DNA of 64,000 nucleotides, taken from contig JAZGTN010000149.1 in assembly GCA_037783415.1 (NCBI GenBank), positions 1,984,001-2,048,000 of the forward strand, read 5' to 3'. The notes below the pieces were generated by a model, which searched no databases, was not told the DNA's origin, and saw only the letters and a list, made by a program, of their open reading frames with translations. The position numbers and the translations under genes were made by a program. The DNA is from Leptasterias polaris (taxonomy: Eukaryota; Echinodermata; Asteroidea; Forcipulatida; Asteriidae). This document shows, piece by piece, positions 11,282-21,980 of this stretch. How positions within the stretch are numbered: position 1 is the first letter of the stretch; each line of letters begins with the position of its first letter.

Positions 11282-11523
11282 CCAATTTCATAGAGCTGCT
11301 CTTTAGCACCAAAAAGTACAACAACATCATGCTTACCAGAACAATGTTAACAGCCAAAATACTACTTCTCATTTACCATCTGTGACTGGTATCCTGCTCA
11401 GTTTTACTTAGCAGAAAGATTTATGATTTGGGGTTGAACAAGGAAAAATTGACTAGAGCGGAATTTGAACCAACGACCTCCGGATTGACGTGCCGGCGCT
11501 CTAACAACTGAGCTATCTAGCCC
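11282..11523 (-). mobile_element. tRNA-derived SINE
   Basis: On the minus strand a tRNA-like head starts at 11523 (GGGCTAG, A-box like TAGCTCAGTTGTTAGAGC, a stem-loop whose loop would hold GTC, and B-box like GGTTCAAATTCC near 11462). It is followed by a body that ends in 'AGCTCTATGAAATTGG' at 11282. The acceptor and T stems are poorly paired, so it is a SINE head and not a working tRNA. Part of the body recurs at 12209-12331, and its terminal motif recurs at 44751 and 45173. Confidence 0.7.
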
Positions 11524-11932
11524 TAACTGCTAGTTTCTGCCAACACAATTACATTTGTGTTATTTTAACGTCCTATATGATGTTAATTTTGATTCTCTCT
11601 TCGGTATATTTGACAACACCCATGATGCTAATTTTAACAGCCCGGTTTCTGCAGTGCAGAGTGTTGGAAGCGCTGCAGAATTACATTGTAAGCAGTGCCA
11701 TGAAATTTAGCCAATAACTCTCAAATACAATAAAGACTACAGTAACCTATGGTAGGAATGCTTTAAAATAAAACAATTAAAAATAATGAAACAATTAGTT
11801 GTTTACCCGGCTTGCCCCCAGCCCGATGTATTTATCGTGCAGCCATGGTTTGCATTCTTAATTTATCCATGGTCTCTTACCAGAAATTGTTTGAGCATTT
11901 TTCTCTGCTTGTAAGCAGCTTCATGAAATTAG

Positions 11933-12083
11933 GGCCATGGTTCGATTTCACAAAGCACTAAGAATCATTGTAAGATGAGATGTCAGTATTCCCGCAGTGA
12001 TTTGTAATGTGACATCACACTGTTTAGCAGTTCAGATTGATACACAGTTAAGATCAATATTTAAGTCTTTGCGAAATCCGGCC
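11933..12083. repeat. Dispersed palindromic repeat ('TTTCACAAAGCACTAAG' family)
   Basis: It begins GGGCCATGGTTCGATTTCAC and ends TTTGCGAAATCCGGCC, so its ends are inverted relative to each other. The core has CACTAAGAATCATTGTAAGATGAG, 'GTGACATCACAC' and 'AGATTGATACAC'. Related copies lie at 28141-28278 and 28280-28379. This is a miniature element of unknown mobiliser. Confidence 0.65.
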
Positions 12084-12208
12084 AAGTACATGTATTTGTT
12101 ACAGCCATCGTGGTGAATGTTTATTGATTTGAATGGATTGAAATTATTCAAAGTTGTACTGTTTACTGAATGCTGGACAGTCACTACCTTTACTGCTTTC
12201 CTTGGCAC

Positions 12209-12331
12209 AATTTCATAAAGCCGTTTAAGTACAACAAAATGATGCTTACTAGAATATGGCTACCAGTCAAATTGCCATGTCACATGTATGATTTGTGACT
12301 GGTATCCTGCTCATTTCTGATTACCAGGAAA
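12209..12331. repeat. SINE body fragment
   Basis: Matches 11283-11400 in order: AATTTCATARAGC, 'AGTACAACAA', 'ATGCTTAC', 'GTGACTGGTATCCTGCTCA'. It lacks a tRNA-like head. Confidence 0.65.
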
Positions 12332-13606
12332 TCATTAAGCAATATTTTGAAATGCCCAGTGCCTCTAGTGTCTATCTTAAGAGAAACACGTAGCAAAACA
12401 CAAGCCTCAGGCGATTATGTCGTTTTTTGTCTCTTCTGTCTTTATAGTTCTGCCTCCTCTACTGCATTCCAAAAGTTGGCACCTCCTGAAAAAACATGGT
12501 GTATAATATTTACTCATCAAAAAGATGAGAAAAGGAGCTTTGAAAAAAAAAAAAAAACTTAAATAGGTCCTTTAACTACGTCTTTCACAACATTTATATC
12601 ATTGCTGATGTTTCGGTTATGGTGTTTCCGGGCCGAACTGTCAAGTCCAATGGACATCTGCTTCATTTTAGAAAATACTTTGTTCTTCAGTGCATAGGGT
12701 AAAATTAAATAGTTTATCAATATGTAAAAATCTAAATTGGGATGGGTCAAAAAGAATTCGAAAAAATATCAAAGTTGTTAACATTGATTAGGCCTACTGT
12801 GCATGTCCCCAAGTGTGAAACAAATAAATACTAGTGCCAGTCCTCAAATACATAAATCCCCATAAAAAATGTCTCGCAATCCCTTGATTTACTTTTTACA
12901 CATTCAAACAGTAACTGCATGGTTCTAGATGTGCGAAAAAGAAGAGAGAAAACAAGAAAAGAAAAGAAAAGAAAAAGAAAAACAAATCTTTGTAAATATT
13001 TACCATATTATTCCCTTTGGTTTAATTGAGGGGCCGTTTAGAACCCGCCATTGCGTAGATTAAGATCAAGTTTTTAAAAAGTGCATAGGAATCTATAGTT
13101 GATTTGCCAGCAGTGCCCCCTAGAAAAAATGGTGCACCCCCTTGTGCCCCCTAAAAATTTACCTTAGTTACGCCGCTGCGTTCGAGTCGAGAGATTGAAT
13201 TTTTTGATCACGTATTAACAATATTACAACAATATTACAACATTTAAACCATCTATGGGGACCAGACTGAACGCGCTGAACATAATATCTCTTTGTGCAG
13301 ACGGGCGTAAGATGCGCACCGCATTACACGTACATGTATTTCACAAAACCTTGATTGCGCTCGGCGCGCTGAGTAATTCAGACTGGTCCCCAATCAGCAA
13401 TTGATCGTCTAGCTGTTGTGGATTGTTGAGGGAACCTGACAATGGTTTTCGCGCAAGTTAATATGTGAGAAAAAAATCGCGACTCGAAAAGCAAACAATT
13501 TTTCCAAAAAGATCTGTGATGTTTTTTTTTTAAACAAGTACAGTAGCATTCGATCGGTAAGTTTCATAGGCCCTAACCCGGATTAAAAAATAAATCGGGC
13601 ACAAAA
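12332..13606. other. No gene seen; noncoding with low-complexity runs
   Basis: Only short open frames without recognisable motifs. It has A-rich runs near 12545 and 12960-12985. The short open frames on each strand at 12347-12750 end in homopolymers and look like chance. Confidence 0.6.
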
Positions 13607-13960
13607 GTACTCTAAAAACAAGTGTTTATGTTTTAACGCTAAAATAAACGCCTGCTTGATAACACTAAACGCGTTCAGGCGTTAAAACTATTAAAGTAAA
13701 CATGTTCAGGCGTTTAAATTTCATTGAAATAAACGCTTTTAGGCGTTATAATTATTAAAATAAACACGTTTAGGTGTTAAAAATATCAACCTAAACGCGT
13801 TTATGTGTTAAAGGAAATAAACACCACAACACGTATATAAGCTGATAACACTTAATAAGCACTTCAACATGTATTTGCCCTTATAGAGCGTTTATTTCTA
13901 AACGTTCCGTCGGATGGCGTTTGCTTTTTAACGCCCTCAACCATGTACTTTAAAGTAACA
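13607..13960. repeat. Degenerate array of GCGTTTA/TAAACGC palindromic units
   Basis: A run of units of roughly 35-40 bp, each combining an AAACGC-type block with its inverted form (ACGCGTTCAGGCGTTAAAA, 'AGGCGTT', 'AACACGTTTAGG'). It starts near ACTCTAAAAACA. A related array with the mirrored end, TTTTTAGAGTGT, lies at 21600-21980, which suggests a common mobile element with CACTCTAAAAA ends. Confidence 0.65.
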
Positions 13961-14737
13961 TTACAGGTACTAACTTTAAAACTAATTTCAAAAACGAATG
14001 CATTAAATCTTAACACAAATAAGACTGAAAATTGATGTATTTCAGTATTCGATTAATTTGTGCAAATAGGTAAGTTTTGTTGGCACTACTTGAGTAAGGA
14101 AATGTAAAGGAATGTACAAAGTTTGTTATTCACATTAAGTTTTTTGTTGAAGATAAATTTAAAAAGATTATTACAAATGCAGATTTTCTGTTATACATTT
14201 TCAAACATTATAAAAATTGTTTTAAACCGTCATTCACTTTAACTTATCATGAAGACTTGAAGCGAATAGATGGCGGCGGGGGGGCAATCAAAACACACTC
14301 CCCAAAATCGAATGTGGATCCTTGTCACCTGCTGACAACTGACTTTCTGAAAGTTATCTTTATAAATAAAAATCTATATCAAATTAAATCAGAGCCAAAA
14401 TTCAAAGAACTGCTTCATGCAAAATTTTACTTTAAGTATTTCTGCCACAAAACCGACTGCGCGAGAAACTATAATCACATATTGTGCTGCTATCCTTTTT
14501 CCCTTTCTTTTTTCTGGTGGAAAAATATATGCTGTGTTCATCATCTATACTTAATGCAATTGGGATCATGTTTGACACTATAACATACAATCTGAAAGTT
14601 AAAGTTTTCTTTTGATTAGAGATGGTTGTTCTTCCATGCAGCTCTTTGAAAGTTGGCTTGAGAAAGTTTTCAAACATCTTTCAATAATTTACTCCATTTA
14701 AAAACTGGCAACAATTGAAAATGCAACATTTCTTTCA
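13961..14737. other. No gene seen
   Basis: AT-rich noncoding DNA. The two overlapping open frames at 14257-14677 on opposite strands have no family motifs and biased, low-complexity composition. Confidence 0.55.
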
Positions 14738-14955
14738 ATTCAATTCACATTTATTTCCACTACCATATTTCCACAATTACAGAACTGCATTGTAAAATGC
14801 AATAATATAAAAAAACAGAATAAGAATTAAGAATAAACTAGTGGGAAAGCGCGTGGAGGCAAGGCCCAAAATAAGCCAGGTAGCTTGTAGCGGCTTGCCT
14901 TTACATAACAAATACATAAACTAAGGGTACATGCTTAGGACAATACAAAGACGAA

Positions 14956-14963
<8 letters not shown>

Positions 14964-14987
<24 letters not shown>

Positions 14988-14990
14988 ACG
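14964..14990. repeat. (GACA)n microsatellite
   Basis: Uninterrupted CAGA/GACA repeats in the LINE 3' UTR. Confidence 0.95.
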
Positions 14991-15059
14991 AACAAACTAC
15001 TGGTGAAAACGACAATGACAAAGTATGCAAAAACTTAAAGGAGAAGAACGGTATAGTAA

Positions 15060-18056
15060 CTATGTTACATACTGGGAAATAAGGAACTTTTTATAAGATG
15101 TTTTAAACCTAGCCACAGAGGATGAGGCTTTGATAGACTGGTCAACCGAATTCCAAAGACGAGGACCATAGTAACGGAGAGTATTGGATGTGTATGATGT
15201 GCGTGCGAATGGGACGTGCATGTTGTTTCTAGATCTAGTGTTGTGGTCATGAATGTCTTTATTATAGGTGAAGTAAGACGTGAAAAGGCGAGGGAGAAGG
15301 TTATTAGTGTATTTGTACATGAAGGTGCCTGTTTGAGATTTGTTAATATCAGAAAGTGTAAGGGTGTGTAATTTGATAAAAAGAGGTAATGTATGATCAC
15401 GTGGTTGTGAGAGTGTTGCCAGCCGGATGGCTCTTTTTTGAATGATCATAAGAGAGTGGAGTTTACTGGTGCTAGTGCGTGCCCAAACAATATTACAGTA
15501 ATTAAGATAAGGAAGAATGAGTGTGTTATAAAGAGAGACCATGGCAACAGAGGGTAGAAAGGAACGTAGCTTAGACATGATGCCAGTATTGCGGGAAGTA
15601 ATTTTCGAGATGTGGGAAATGTGTTGAGTCCAAGAAAGTTTGTCATCAATGACAACGCCGAGGAATTTGGTTGAATGTACCCTTTCAATAGGAACATGGT
15701 TGATGCTGATATTGGCGTCATTGATGGTAGACCTAGATTTGGAAAAGATCATATATTTTGTTTTTTGGGAGTTAAGAGAGAGTTTGTTTGTACTAAACCA
15801 GGAGGAGACTTTCACTAGTTCATTGTTTAGTTCTTCAGCCAAAGTAGGCAAGTCAGAATGAGAAAAAAGAATAGTAGTGTCATCCGCAAAGAGAGTAAAA
15901 GACAATTTAGAAGAACAGTGGTGTAGATCGTTGACATAAATAAGAAAAAGGAGAGGACCGAGAATGGAACCCTGGGGAACGCCGTGGGTGATATCATTCA
16001 AGGAAGAATCACTCTTTTTACATGTAGTGAACTGTTTCCGGTTGTTAAGGTAGTCTTCAAACCATGTAAGGGCGATACCTCGGATGCCATAATAGTGGAG
16101 TTTAGCTAGCATGATTTTATGGTCGATGGTATCAAAAGCTTTAGATAGGTCAATGAAGACACCAGCAGAAATCAAACCATCATTAAGTGAAGAGATGAGA
16201 GAATCGGTGAGAAAAGTGAGAGCAAGATCTGTAGAATAGCTGCTGCGAAAACCAAACTGATGTTCAAACAAGAGGTTGAAATCAGATAAGAATTTAAAGA
16301 GACGTTTATAGACAAGACGTTCTAAGATTTTAGAGAAACAGGGAAGGACAGAGATAGGACGATAATTTGAGATTTCCTTGGAGCTGCCATTTTTGAATAC
16401 AGGAATCACTTTGGCAATTTTCAGTTGAAAAGGGACAGAACCAGTAGAAAGCGAAAGGTTGAAAATGTGAGCGAGGGGTGAAGATATAAGAGGAAGTACT
16501 GACTTGATAACTGAAGAATTAATGCCATCAAAGCCACAGCTAGAAACACTCTTAAGGCTTTTACCGACTTCAATAATTTCATTGGGACAAGTTGGCATGA
16601 AGAAGAGGGAAGACGTATTACGATTGTGAAGATGATCAGAAAATTGACTAGCTGTGGAAGGAATCTTGCTTGAAAGGGAAGAACCGATGCTGGAAAAGTA
16701 CTTGTTGAAAGAATCAGCGATATCTGATGGGTTTGAAGCAACATTATGACCGTCGATGATTTCATCAGGAAGCTCAACTATCTTGTTCTTGCCTAAGATG
16801 TTATTAATTTCTCTCCAGGTGCTCTTAGTGTTACCTTCGTTGGTGCTGAATTTGGAGGCATAGTGATCTTTTTTGGCTTTACGAATCAATGAAGTCAGGT
16901 GATTCCGAAACTGTTTATATCGGAGTTCGTTGGCTTTAGTGGGGTTGCGGAGGAACCGTTTATACAGGTTATTCTTGTGGTTACAAGAACTGATGAGATC
17001 TGGAGACATCCACGGATAATTGTTTCTAGATTTAGACACAGTTTTAGAAATGAAAGGAAAATGTAGGTTGTAAAGATCAGTGAAGACAGTAAGAAAAGTA
17101 TTGTACGCTGATTCAGAGTCCTCCCTTTGATAAACGTTACTCCAGTTCGTACGGCTTAGATCTTCAGTAAAGGCTTGAAGAGTGGTGCTTGTGATGTTCC
17201 TTTTGACGAATGTCTTTTTAGAGGTCTGTTGATGTTGAAAACAATAAGGAGTAATCTGGAAAAGAGGCAAATGATCAGAAATATCAGCAAAGAGAATACC
17301 AGGAATGACATGGTTTTCATTGTTAGTAAGAATATTGTCAATAAGTGTTGCGGATTGTGGTGTGATGCGAGTTGGTTTGTCGATCAAGGAGCGGAGACCA
17401 TGAGAATAAATTGTATTGACAAAATCCTCTGTGAGCTGGTGGTTAGAATAGTCAATCAAGTTCAAGTTAAAATCTCCCATTATGTAACACAGTTTCTTTT
17501 CACTATTAATAAGACTAAGACAAGCATCAAATGAATTATTGAAGTTGTCAATACAGGTATTGGGAGCTCTGTAAACATTTCCAACAATGATATTACTTGC
17601 ATGATCACGCTCGATCTCAATGAAGACAGATTCATAGTCAGAACAGGAAGTCATGAGATCCTCTCTTGTATGATATTTAAGAGAGTCACTGATGAACATG
17701 GCTGCTCCTCCTCCAAGTTTGTTTTGACGAGAAGAATGAACAAGATGGTAATTGTCTTTGTGAACATATGGAGGAGGAGCCCCTTTAAACCATGTTTCTG
17801 TAAAAGCGTAGATGGAGAAAAAGTGGTTAATAGAACACAAGTAATGTTCAATGTCATGGAAATGCTTACAGAGACTCCTAGCATTCATATAAAACACGGA
17901 AAAATCATGTGAAGATAGGTTGAGCTGAAGATTATTAAATTCGTTGCTATCAAGGTAAGGGCAGGCAGAATCATTTACATTCACATCGTCTTCAATATCA
18001 TATTCAAACATCTCCAGTAAGGCAACAAAAAACAGATGACGTATAAAGACACACAC
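15060..18056 (-). CDS. LINE ORF2: apurinic endonuclease + reverse transcriptase
   Basis: A 998-codon intact frame that nicks target DNA and copies the LINE RNA in place. The N-terminal third has AP-endonuclease motifs in order: 'NARS' near residue 60, 'ETWF' near 90, a 'LGGGAAMFI' block, 'GDFNLNL' near 195 and 'SDHLPLF' near 260. The reverse transcriptase follows: 'YRPISVLP' near 560, 'DLSKAFDTIDH', 'GVPQGSILGPLLF' near 690 and catalytic 'FADDT' near 720. A thumb and conserved C-terminal region follow. The organisation fits the CR1/Jockey group, and the exact clade needs a tree. The start is probably the second Met (residue 16), because the first 15 residues have no conserved content. All catalytic residues seen are present. 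Confidence 0.93.
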   Translation of the reverse strand: MCVFIRHLFFVALLEMFEYDIEDDVNVNDSACPYLDSNEFNNLQLNLSSHDFSVFYMNARSLCKHFHDIEHYLCSINHFFSIYAFTETWFKGAPPPYVHKDNYHLVHSSRQNKLGGGAAMFISDSLKYHTREDLMTSCSDYESVFIEIERDHASNIIVGNVYRAPNTCIDNFNNSFDACLSLINSEKKLCYIMGDFNLNLIDYSNHQLTEDFVNTIYSHGLRSLIDKPTRITPQSATLIDNILTNNENHVIPGILFADISDHLPLFQITPYCFQHQQTSKKTFVKRNITSTTLQAFTEDLSRTNWSNVYQREDSESAYNTFLTVFTDLYNLHFPFISKTVSKSRNNYPWMSPDLISSCNHKNNLYKRFLRNPTKANELRYKQFRNHLTSLIRKAKKDHYASKFSTNEGNTKSTWREINNILGKNKIVELPDEIIDGHNVASNPSDIADSFNKYFSSIGSSLSSKIPSTASQFSDHLHNRNTSSLFFMPTCPNEIIEVGKSLKSVSSCGFDGINSSVIKSVLPLISSPLAHIFNLSLSTGSVPFQLKIAKVIPVFKNGSSKEISNYRPISVLPCFSKILERLVYKRLFKFLSDFNLLFEHQFGFRSSYSTDLALTFLTDSLISSLNDGLISAGVFIDLSKAFDTIDHKIMLAKLHYYGIRGIALTWFEDYLNNRKQFTTCKKSDSSLNDITHGVPQGSILGPLLFLIYVNDLHHCSSKLSFTLFADDTTILFSHSDLPTLAEELNNELVKVSSWFSTNKLSLNSQKTKYMIFSKSRSTINDANISINHVPIERVHSTKFLGVVIDDKLSWTQHISHISKITSRNTGIMSKLRSFLPSVAMVSLYNTLILPYLNYCNIVWARTSTSKLHSLMIIQKRAIRLATLSQPRDHTLPLFIKLHTLTLSDINKSQTGTFMYKYTNNLLPRLFTSYFTYNKDIHDHNTRSRNNMHVPFARTSYTSNTLRYYGPRLWNSVDQSIKASSSVARFKTSYKKFLISQYVT

Positions 18057-18401
18057 ACAAAAAACAAAAAACTTTACAAAAGAACTAGTAACAAAATCAA
18101 ATAGGAACTACTTACAAAAAAGTCAATGGATAACAGAAAAAAAAAAAAAAGCAACAAGAATAATCTCGTAAAGAATAATTGTATGTGAAAAAAGAGATTC
18201 AGGGTGAACTAGAACTAACCAGTAAAAGGAAAGTATGGAGAAACGGTATTACAAATAAACCTACACAGCCATCTTGTTTTCTTCTATGTAAATCAAAAAA
18301 CAATCAAAACGAGGCTAGAATGCAGAAGTAGATTCAATCATTGTAACCAATATTACATAGAACACAACATGGCAGCAGTGAGACCATTGTCCAGAGGCTG
18401 A

Positions 18402-19481
18402 TTATGACGCAAATTTGTTCAGTTCGGTCAACGTTGTGATGGTCACTTTCCTCTTGCTTTGAAGCAGCAGAATAATTTTCCCATCCTGGGTCCACACAGA
18501 GTCAACTGAAGATCTTCGTTTTGCCTCTTGAAGGAGCTCGTTTCTCTGTCGGGTAAGGTTTTCAGTCAGGAGGAGGCCGGATCCTTTAAGAAGACGCTTG
18601 TTCTTGAACACTTGTGACCTTGATCGGTAGCTGACAAACTTGATTATGAAGGGGCGTGGCTTGGGTTTACTGTTAGGGGCACCCGGAGACTTCTTAGATT
18701 GACCGACGCGATGAGATCTGTCAATGTCATCTTTTGTGAGATTTAGTCTGAGTTTGCTGTTTAAGGTGTCTAAGACAATAGTGTCAGCGATGTCATTAGC
18801 AGATTCTTCGACACCATGAAGTAGGAGGCAATTTCGTCTACTGTACTGTTCGAGGTCATCTAGGTTGGTTTTGAGTTGATTGTTGAGTTTAGACATATCT
18901 TGGTACTTACGGTTGAGGTCGGTCAAATCTTTACTTAGCTGACCAATGTCCATGGACGTTGACTCGAAAATCTCTTGTGCAACTTGTTCATGGACAGTAG
19001 ATGCAAGTGAGTTGGTGAACACTGCGTTATTTACAAGATTGTCGACCACCTTACCAATAAGTTGATCACAGCTTGAAGTCATAATCTTGTCTGCAATAAG
19101 CTTGGCAATTGGTTCGATGATAGAGCTCATGATCGCTGGATCGGTAGATATAGCTTTATATATCCTTTCCTTGAGTTCTAGTTCATCATGGAGCGGGCCA
19201 CTGGGGTTTATCGGCGTTGAAGGCAACGGGGCGCTCGTAGAGTTACCTTTGTGTTTGGTGACGCCATCCTTTTGTTTGATTACGTCATCCTTTTGTTGGT
19301 CACCACCATTGTGAAGGGATCCAGTTGTAGGCCTTTGATCAGTGCATGGTGATCGTTCAGGTTGAAACTGATCAGAAGATTCAGGCTCAGATACGCTGGT
19401 TTTGGACTGATTTCTCCCTCTCTTAGGTCTCATATTTGATTGATGTCGTCCCAGTGGATTCCAAACAGTAAGATCTAACAA
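18402..19481 (-). CDS. LINE ORF1: coiled-coil nucleic-acid binding protein
   Basis: A 359-codon frame upstream of ORF2 on the same strand. The N-terminal 100 residues are polar and rich in Lys, Ser and Pro. Residues about 180-215 form a coiled-coil-like stretch ('DLTDLNRKYQDMSKLNNQL') leading into 'LEQYSRRNCLLLHGVEE', a motif common in ORF1 proteins of invertebrate LINEs. A basic C-terminal domain follows ('PFIIKFVSYRSR', 'LTRQRNELLQEAK'). By analogy it would bind the element RNA and form a trimeric RNP. The Met at 19433 may be the real start, since the preceding 16 residues are not conserved-looking. No zinc knuckle is present. Confidence 0.85.
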   Translation of the reverse strand: MLDLTVWNPLGRHQSNMRPKRGRNQSKTSVSEPESSDQFQPERSPCTDQRPTTGSLHNGGDQQKDDVIKQKDGVTKHKGNSTSAPLPSTPINPSGPLHDELELKERIYKAISTDPAIMSSIIEPIAKLIADKIMTSSCDQLIGKVVDNLVNNAVFTNSLASTVHEQVAQEIFESTSMDIGQLSKDLTDLNRKYQDMSKLNNQLKTNLDDLEQYSRRNCLLLHGVEESANDIADTIVLDTLNSKLRLNLTKDDIDRSHRVGQSKKSPGAPNSKPKPRPFIIKFVSYRSRSQVFKNKRLLKGSGLLLTENLTRQRNELLQEAKRRSSVDSVWTQDGKIILLLQSKRKVTITTLTELNKFAS

Positions 19482-19825
19482 CTGATGTTAATCAAACTGA
19501 CGATCCCGCTATAGATTTGAAGATTTTACGAGATATTCTCGGAGCGATTTTCGAACAGACTATCTCATTGAATCTCGTTTTCTTCTACTTTAGACCCCAG
19601 GTAATTGTACATTTTTGAATTTAGTAGTGAATGTCTGGAAGTTTGTTCCTTTGAACGAAGTGTACGGTTCCTCCAGAACAGTCTGCTGAATAAATCCAAG
19701 AAGTTGTCCATAGATTGCTGGATTTTAAAATCAAAGGCGTAGTAGCATGCAAGTGTTAATAAACTTTCAAAAACAATACATTTACTACTCTGAATGATCT
19801 GCCCCTCTCCAACAATGCATATCAA

Positions 19826-19930
19826 CTAGACTTTTTCATCTTGTGTCAAGATACGTAGGGCCATAGGTTCTTTGTCTTTCACTTTTAGCACTCCTTGAAG
19901 TCTTTCTTTTTGTATGTCCACATCATCTAT
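19826..19930 (-). CDS. Terminal coding exon of a small host gene
   Basis: On the minus strand the acceptor TGTTACAG is followed by 34 codons (start 'IDDVDIQKERLQGVLK', end 'RILTQDEKV') and a TAG stop at 19826-19828. It is phase 0 at its start. It is charged, helical and short. It joins in phase with the exon at 20294-20410. The 3' UTR runs toward the LINE inserted at about 19565. I do not recognise the protein. It looks like the C-terminus of a small coiled-coil or complex-subunit protein, which is only an impression. Confidence 0.6.
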   Translation of the reverse strand: MDDVDIQKERLQGVLKVKDKEPMALRILTQDEKV

Positions 19931-20293
19931 CTGTAACATAAAAATGAAATCGTGTAAAACATTACATCAAAAATCAGTGAAAAAGTTTTTGTTCAAAAAA
20001 TTTGATTTGTCAGAAGACTTTTCCACATGAAACCTTACGCTCTTGCTCTTGTCCACCAACAAGTAACAAACTGTAGATTAAACATCTTTAACATTCACTT
20101 TAAAACTTTACCAAGCCTCGAGGATAAAACTTAAAGGCACCCACATGCATAAGGTCTACGCATGCATAATCAAATTTGAAACAAAAAAATAACAATTTTA
20201 AGTTTTGCAACTCTGTTGCTGACACTGCCAATTCCATCTGTAAATGTTCAAAGGTTGCTTAAATAAGAATATGCTTACAGCATATACACAAAC

Positions 20294-20410
20294 CTTTTTC
20301 AAATTGAGCAAAGCATTCACTTTGTTGGTGAACAGTGTAAGGTTCCTGTTGATCGTTTCTTTGCCTTGCTGGTTATCAGGATTAGTGATACAGTAGAGCT
20401 CGTCCAACGG
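20294..20410 (-). CDS. Internal coding exon of the same small host gene
   Basis: The acceptor TATTTTCAG precedes 39 codons exactly in phase 0 ('PLDELYCITNPDNQQGKETI' onwards to 'NALLNLKK'), followed by the donor AAAAAG|GTTTGT. Length (117 bases), phases and splice signals agree with the terminal exon at 19826-19930. The encoded stretch is a polar, probably helical segment. The protein family is not recognised. Confidence 0.6.
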
Positions 20411-21056
20411 CTGAAAATAGTTTGAAAAACAATGTTTTAAAAATGTTGACTGTCCTTTATTAAATGTTAAAGAAATAACAGGACTTGAATAGAAGGAATA
20501 CCATCTCCGCTAGACTAAAAGGGGGATGGGGAGGGGGGGGGGGCTACTTAGAATCCCCAATGAGAAAAAAATATTTTACAAGACCTTATCATTTTTCATG
20601 CTTACCTAAGAAATAAATAACTGACAAGGCCCAATAGAAACAAAACAACAGTAGTTAAATCCAGTCATGCCAGTGTAGTGTGCTACGAAGTACAACTACA
20701 ATAGTCAATGTCAATATTAAAATAATCAATGACAAACATAATGTCGATACATCGCATGTGTACATCATGTACGTAGACAAGAAGAGCTAACTATGTATAA
20801 TATCGAACATATAGGCCTACGTACATGTATTTTAGTAAGAGCACGCCACGTCGTACAGTCATGACGCGCAACGTTAGCTACAGCCATGACAGCAGGGTTT
20901 GAAGTTTGAACAGTTGTTTAGGAAGTTCGCTTTTCTGTACTGTCCGATAAACTGCAAGTTTACTTTAAAAAGGCAGATTGTTGTCAACTGGGCATTATTC
21001 TAGTTAAGAAGCCGTTCGTAAGGCACTCATGTTTGTATTGTAACTTCTGTACTCAC

Positions 21057-21115
21057 CAACTTTTGAGGAATAGTCGAGTCGTCGACGACTTGTCACGCAC
21101 GCTTATACATAAAGA
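21057..21115 (-). other. Possible first exon of the small host gene
   Basis: On the minus strand there is a strong donor, AAAGTTG|GTGAGT, at 21057/21056. Read in the phase needed by the next exon it gives 'VVDDSTIPQKL', but an in-frame TGA lies just upstream and no ATG is available. The true start or an extra exon is therefore unresolved. The surrounding 21100-21380 is locally GC- and CpG-richer, as expected for a promoter. Confidence 0.35.
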
Positions 21116-21599
21116 TGGCGCGGGTCACAGGTCAAGTAAAACTTGTTTTCCTCTGTGCGCGCTAAAAGTGCGATGCGATCGATGCAAGACGCCAATTGGC
21201 TGATTGTATCACACGTGCCATGTGCGGTCGCGGATTCCCGGATGGTGGGACCAGATGTAAGTTTATCGTCTGCTTTATTAATAGTGTCATACAATGTATG
21301 TATGCAAGTCACTTTAACCGTCACTGGTCCCAGGCACGTGGATCGGCTGGGAAGGTGTGGTGGGAGGGGCGGGGGCTAGAAGAGGATGATGTCTTGTAAT
21401 CTCAGCTGCCCCTTCCTTAATTTTATCGTTCATGTGACGTTCTTTCACCAATCAAAAAATATACAACATCGTTATAATGTTGTTTTATGGGTTTCTAGGG
21501 GGGTATTTCTAGTTTTGAACTTTGCTAGAAACCCTAATACAACTTCTTTCCACCGAGTATCCACTGTGTAATCCACAATTTGTTTATATTATTTTTTTT

Positions 21600-21980
21600 T
21601 TAAACGCAAGCATCCAACAAATAATCGGAACGTGTCTTGAAACAAACACCTGTCCGTTTGAATAATAACGCTAACATGCGTTCAAATAAAGACGTACATA
21701 TGCGTGGCGTTTATTGGCAACGTAAACGAAACATGTCTTCGTTTTCTATTAACACCGTGCGTTTTTAAATGAACGTTAAGCGCTGATTTCCAAACACTTT
21801 CCGTTTGAATTCAAACATAAAAACGCGTTATTGAGAGAGGTATAAACAAGTACAACTTAAGAGCGTTAAGAGATAGACGCCTGGTGTTTAAAAATTCGCA
21901 CTAGGCGTTTTTAAATAAACAATTGCGTTCAAATATTAACATAACAACGCGTTTAGCATAAACGTTACTTTTTAGAGTGT
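21600..21980. repeat. Second degenerate array of AAACGC/GCGTTT units
   Basis: Same style as 13607-13960: alternating blocks such as ACGCGTTATTG, 'GCGTTCAAAT', 'AAACGCGT', ending GTTACTTTTTAGAGTGT. The end is the mirror of the CTCTAAAAACA start of the first array, so the two are in opposite orientation. Confidence 0.62.

Larger units (their letters stand above)
14738..19565 (-). mobile_element. Near-complete two-ORF CR1/Jockey-type LINE
   Basis: On the minus strand there are a 5' region (to about 19565), ORF1 (18402-19481), a 345-base spacer, ORF2 (15060-18056), a 320-base 3' UTR and a short repetitive tail (sense AATTGAATTGAA) at 14738. Both frames are uninterrupted, which points to recent insertion. 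The 3' UTR contains a (GACA)n microsatellite at 14964-14990. Target duplications could not be fixed by eye. The element lies just downstream of, and in the same orientation as, the small host gene at 19826-21057. Confidence 0.85.

Noticed and set aside
11452..11523. tRNA-Asp-like sequence
   Set aside because: A- and B-box words and a GTC loop are present, but acceptor and T stems pair badly and it is joined to a SINE body, so it is not listed as a tRNA gene.
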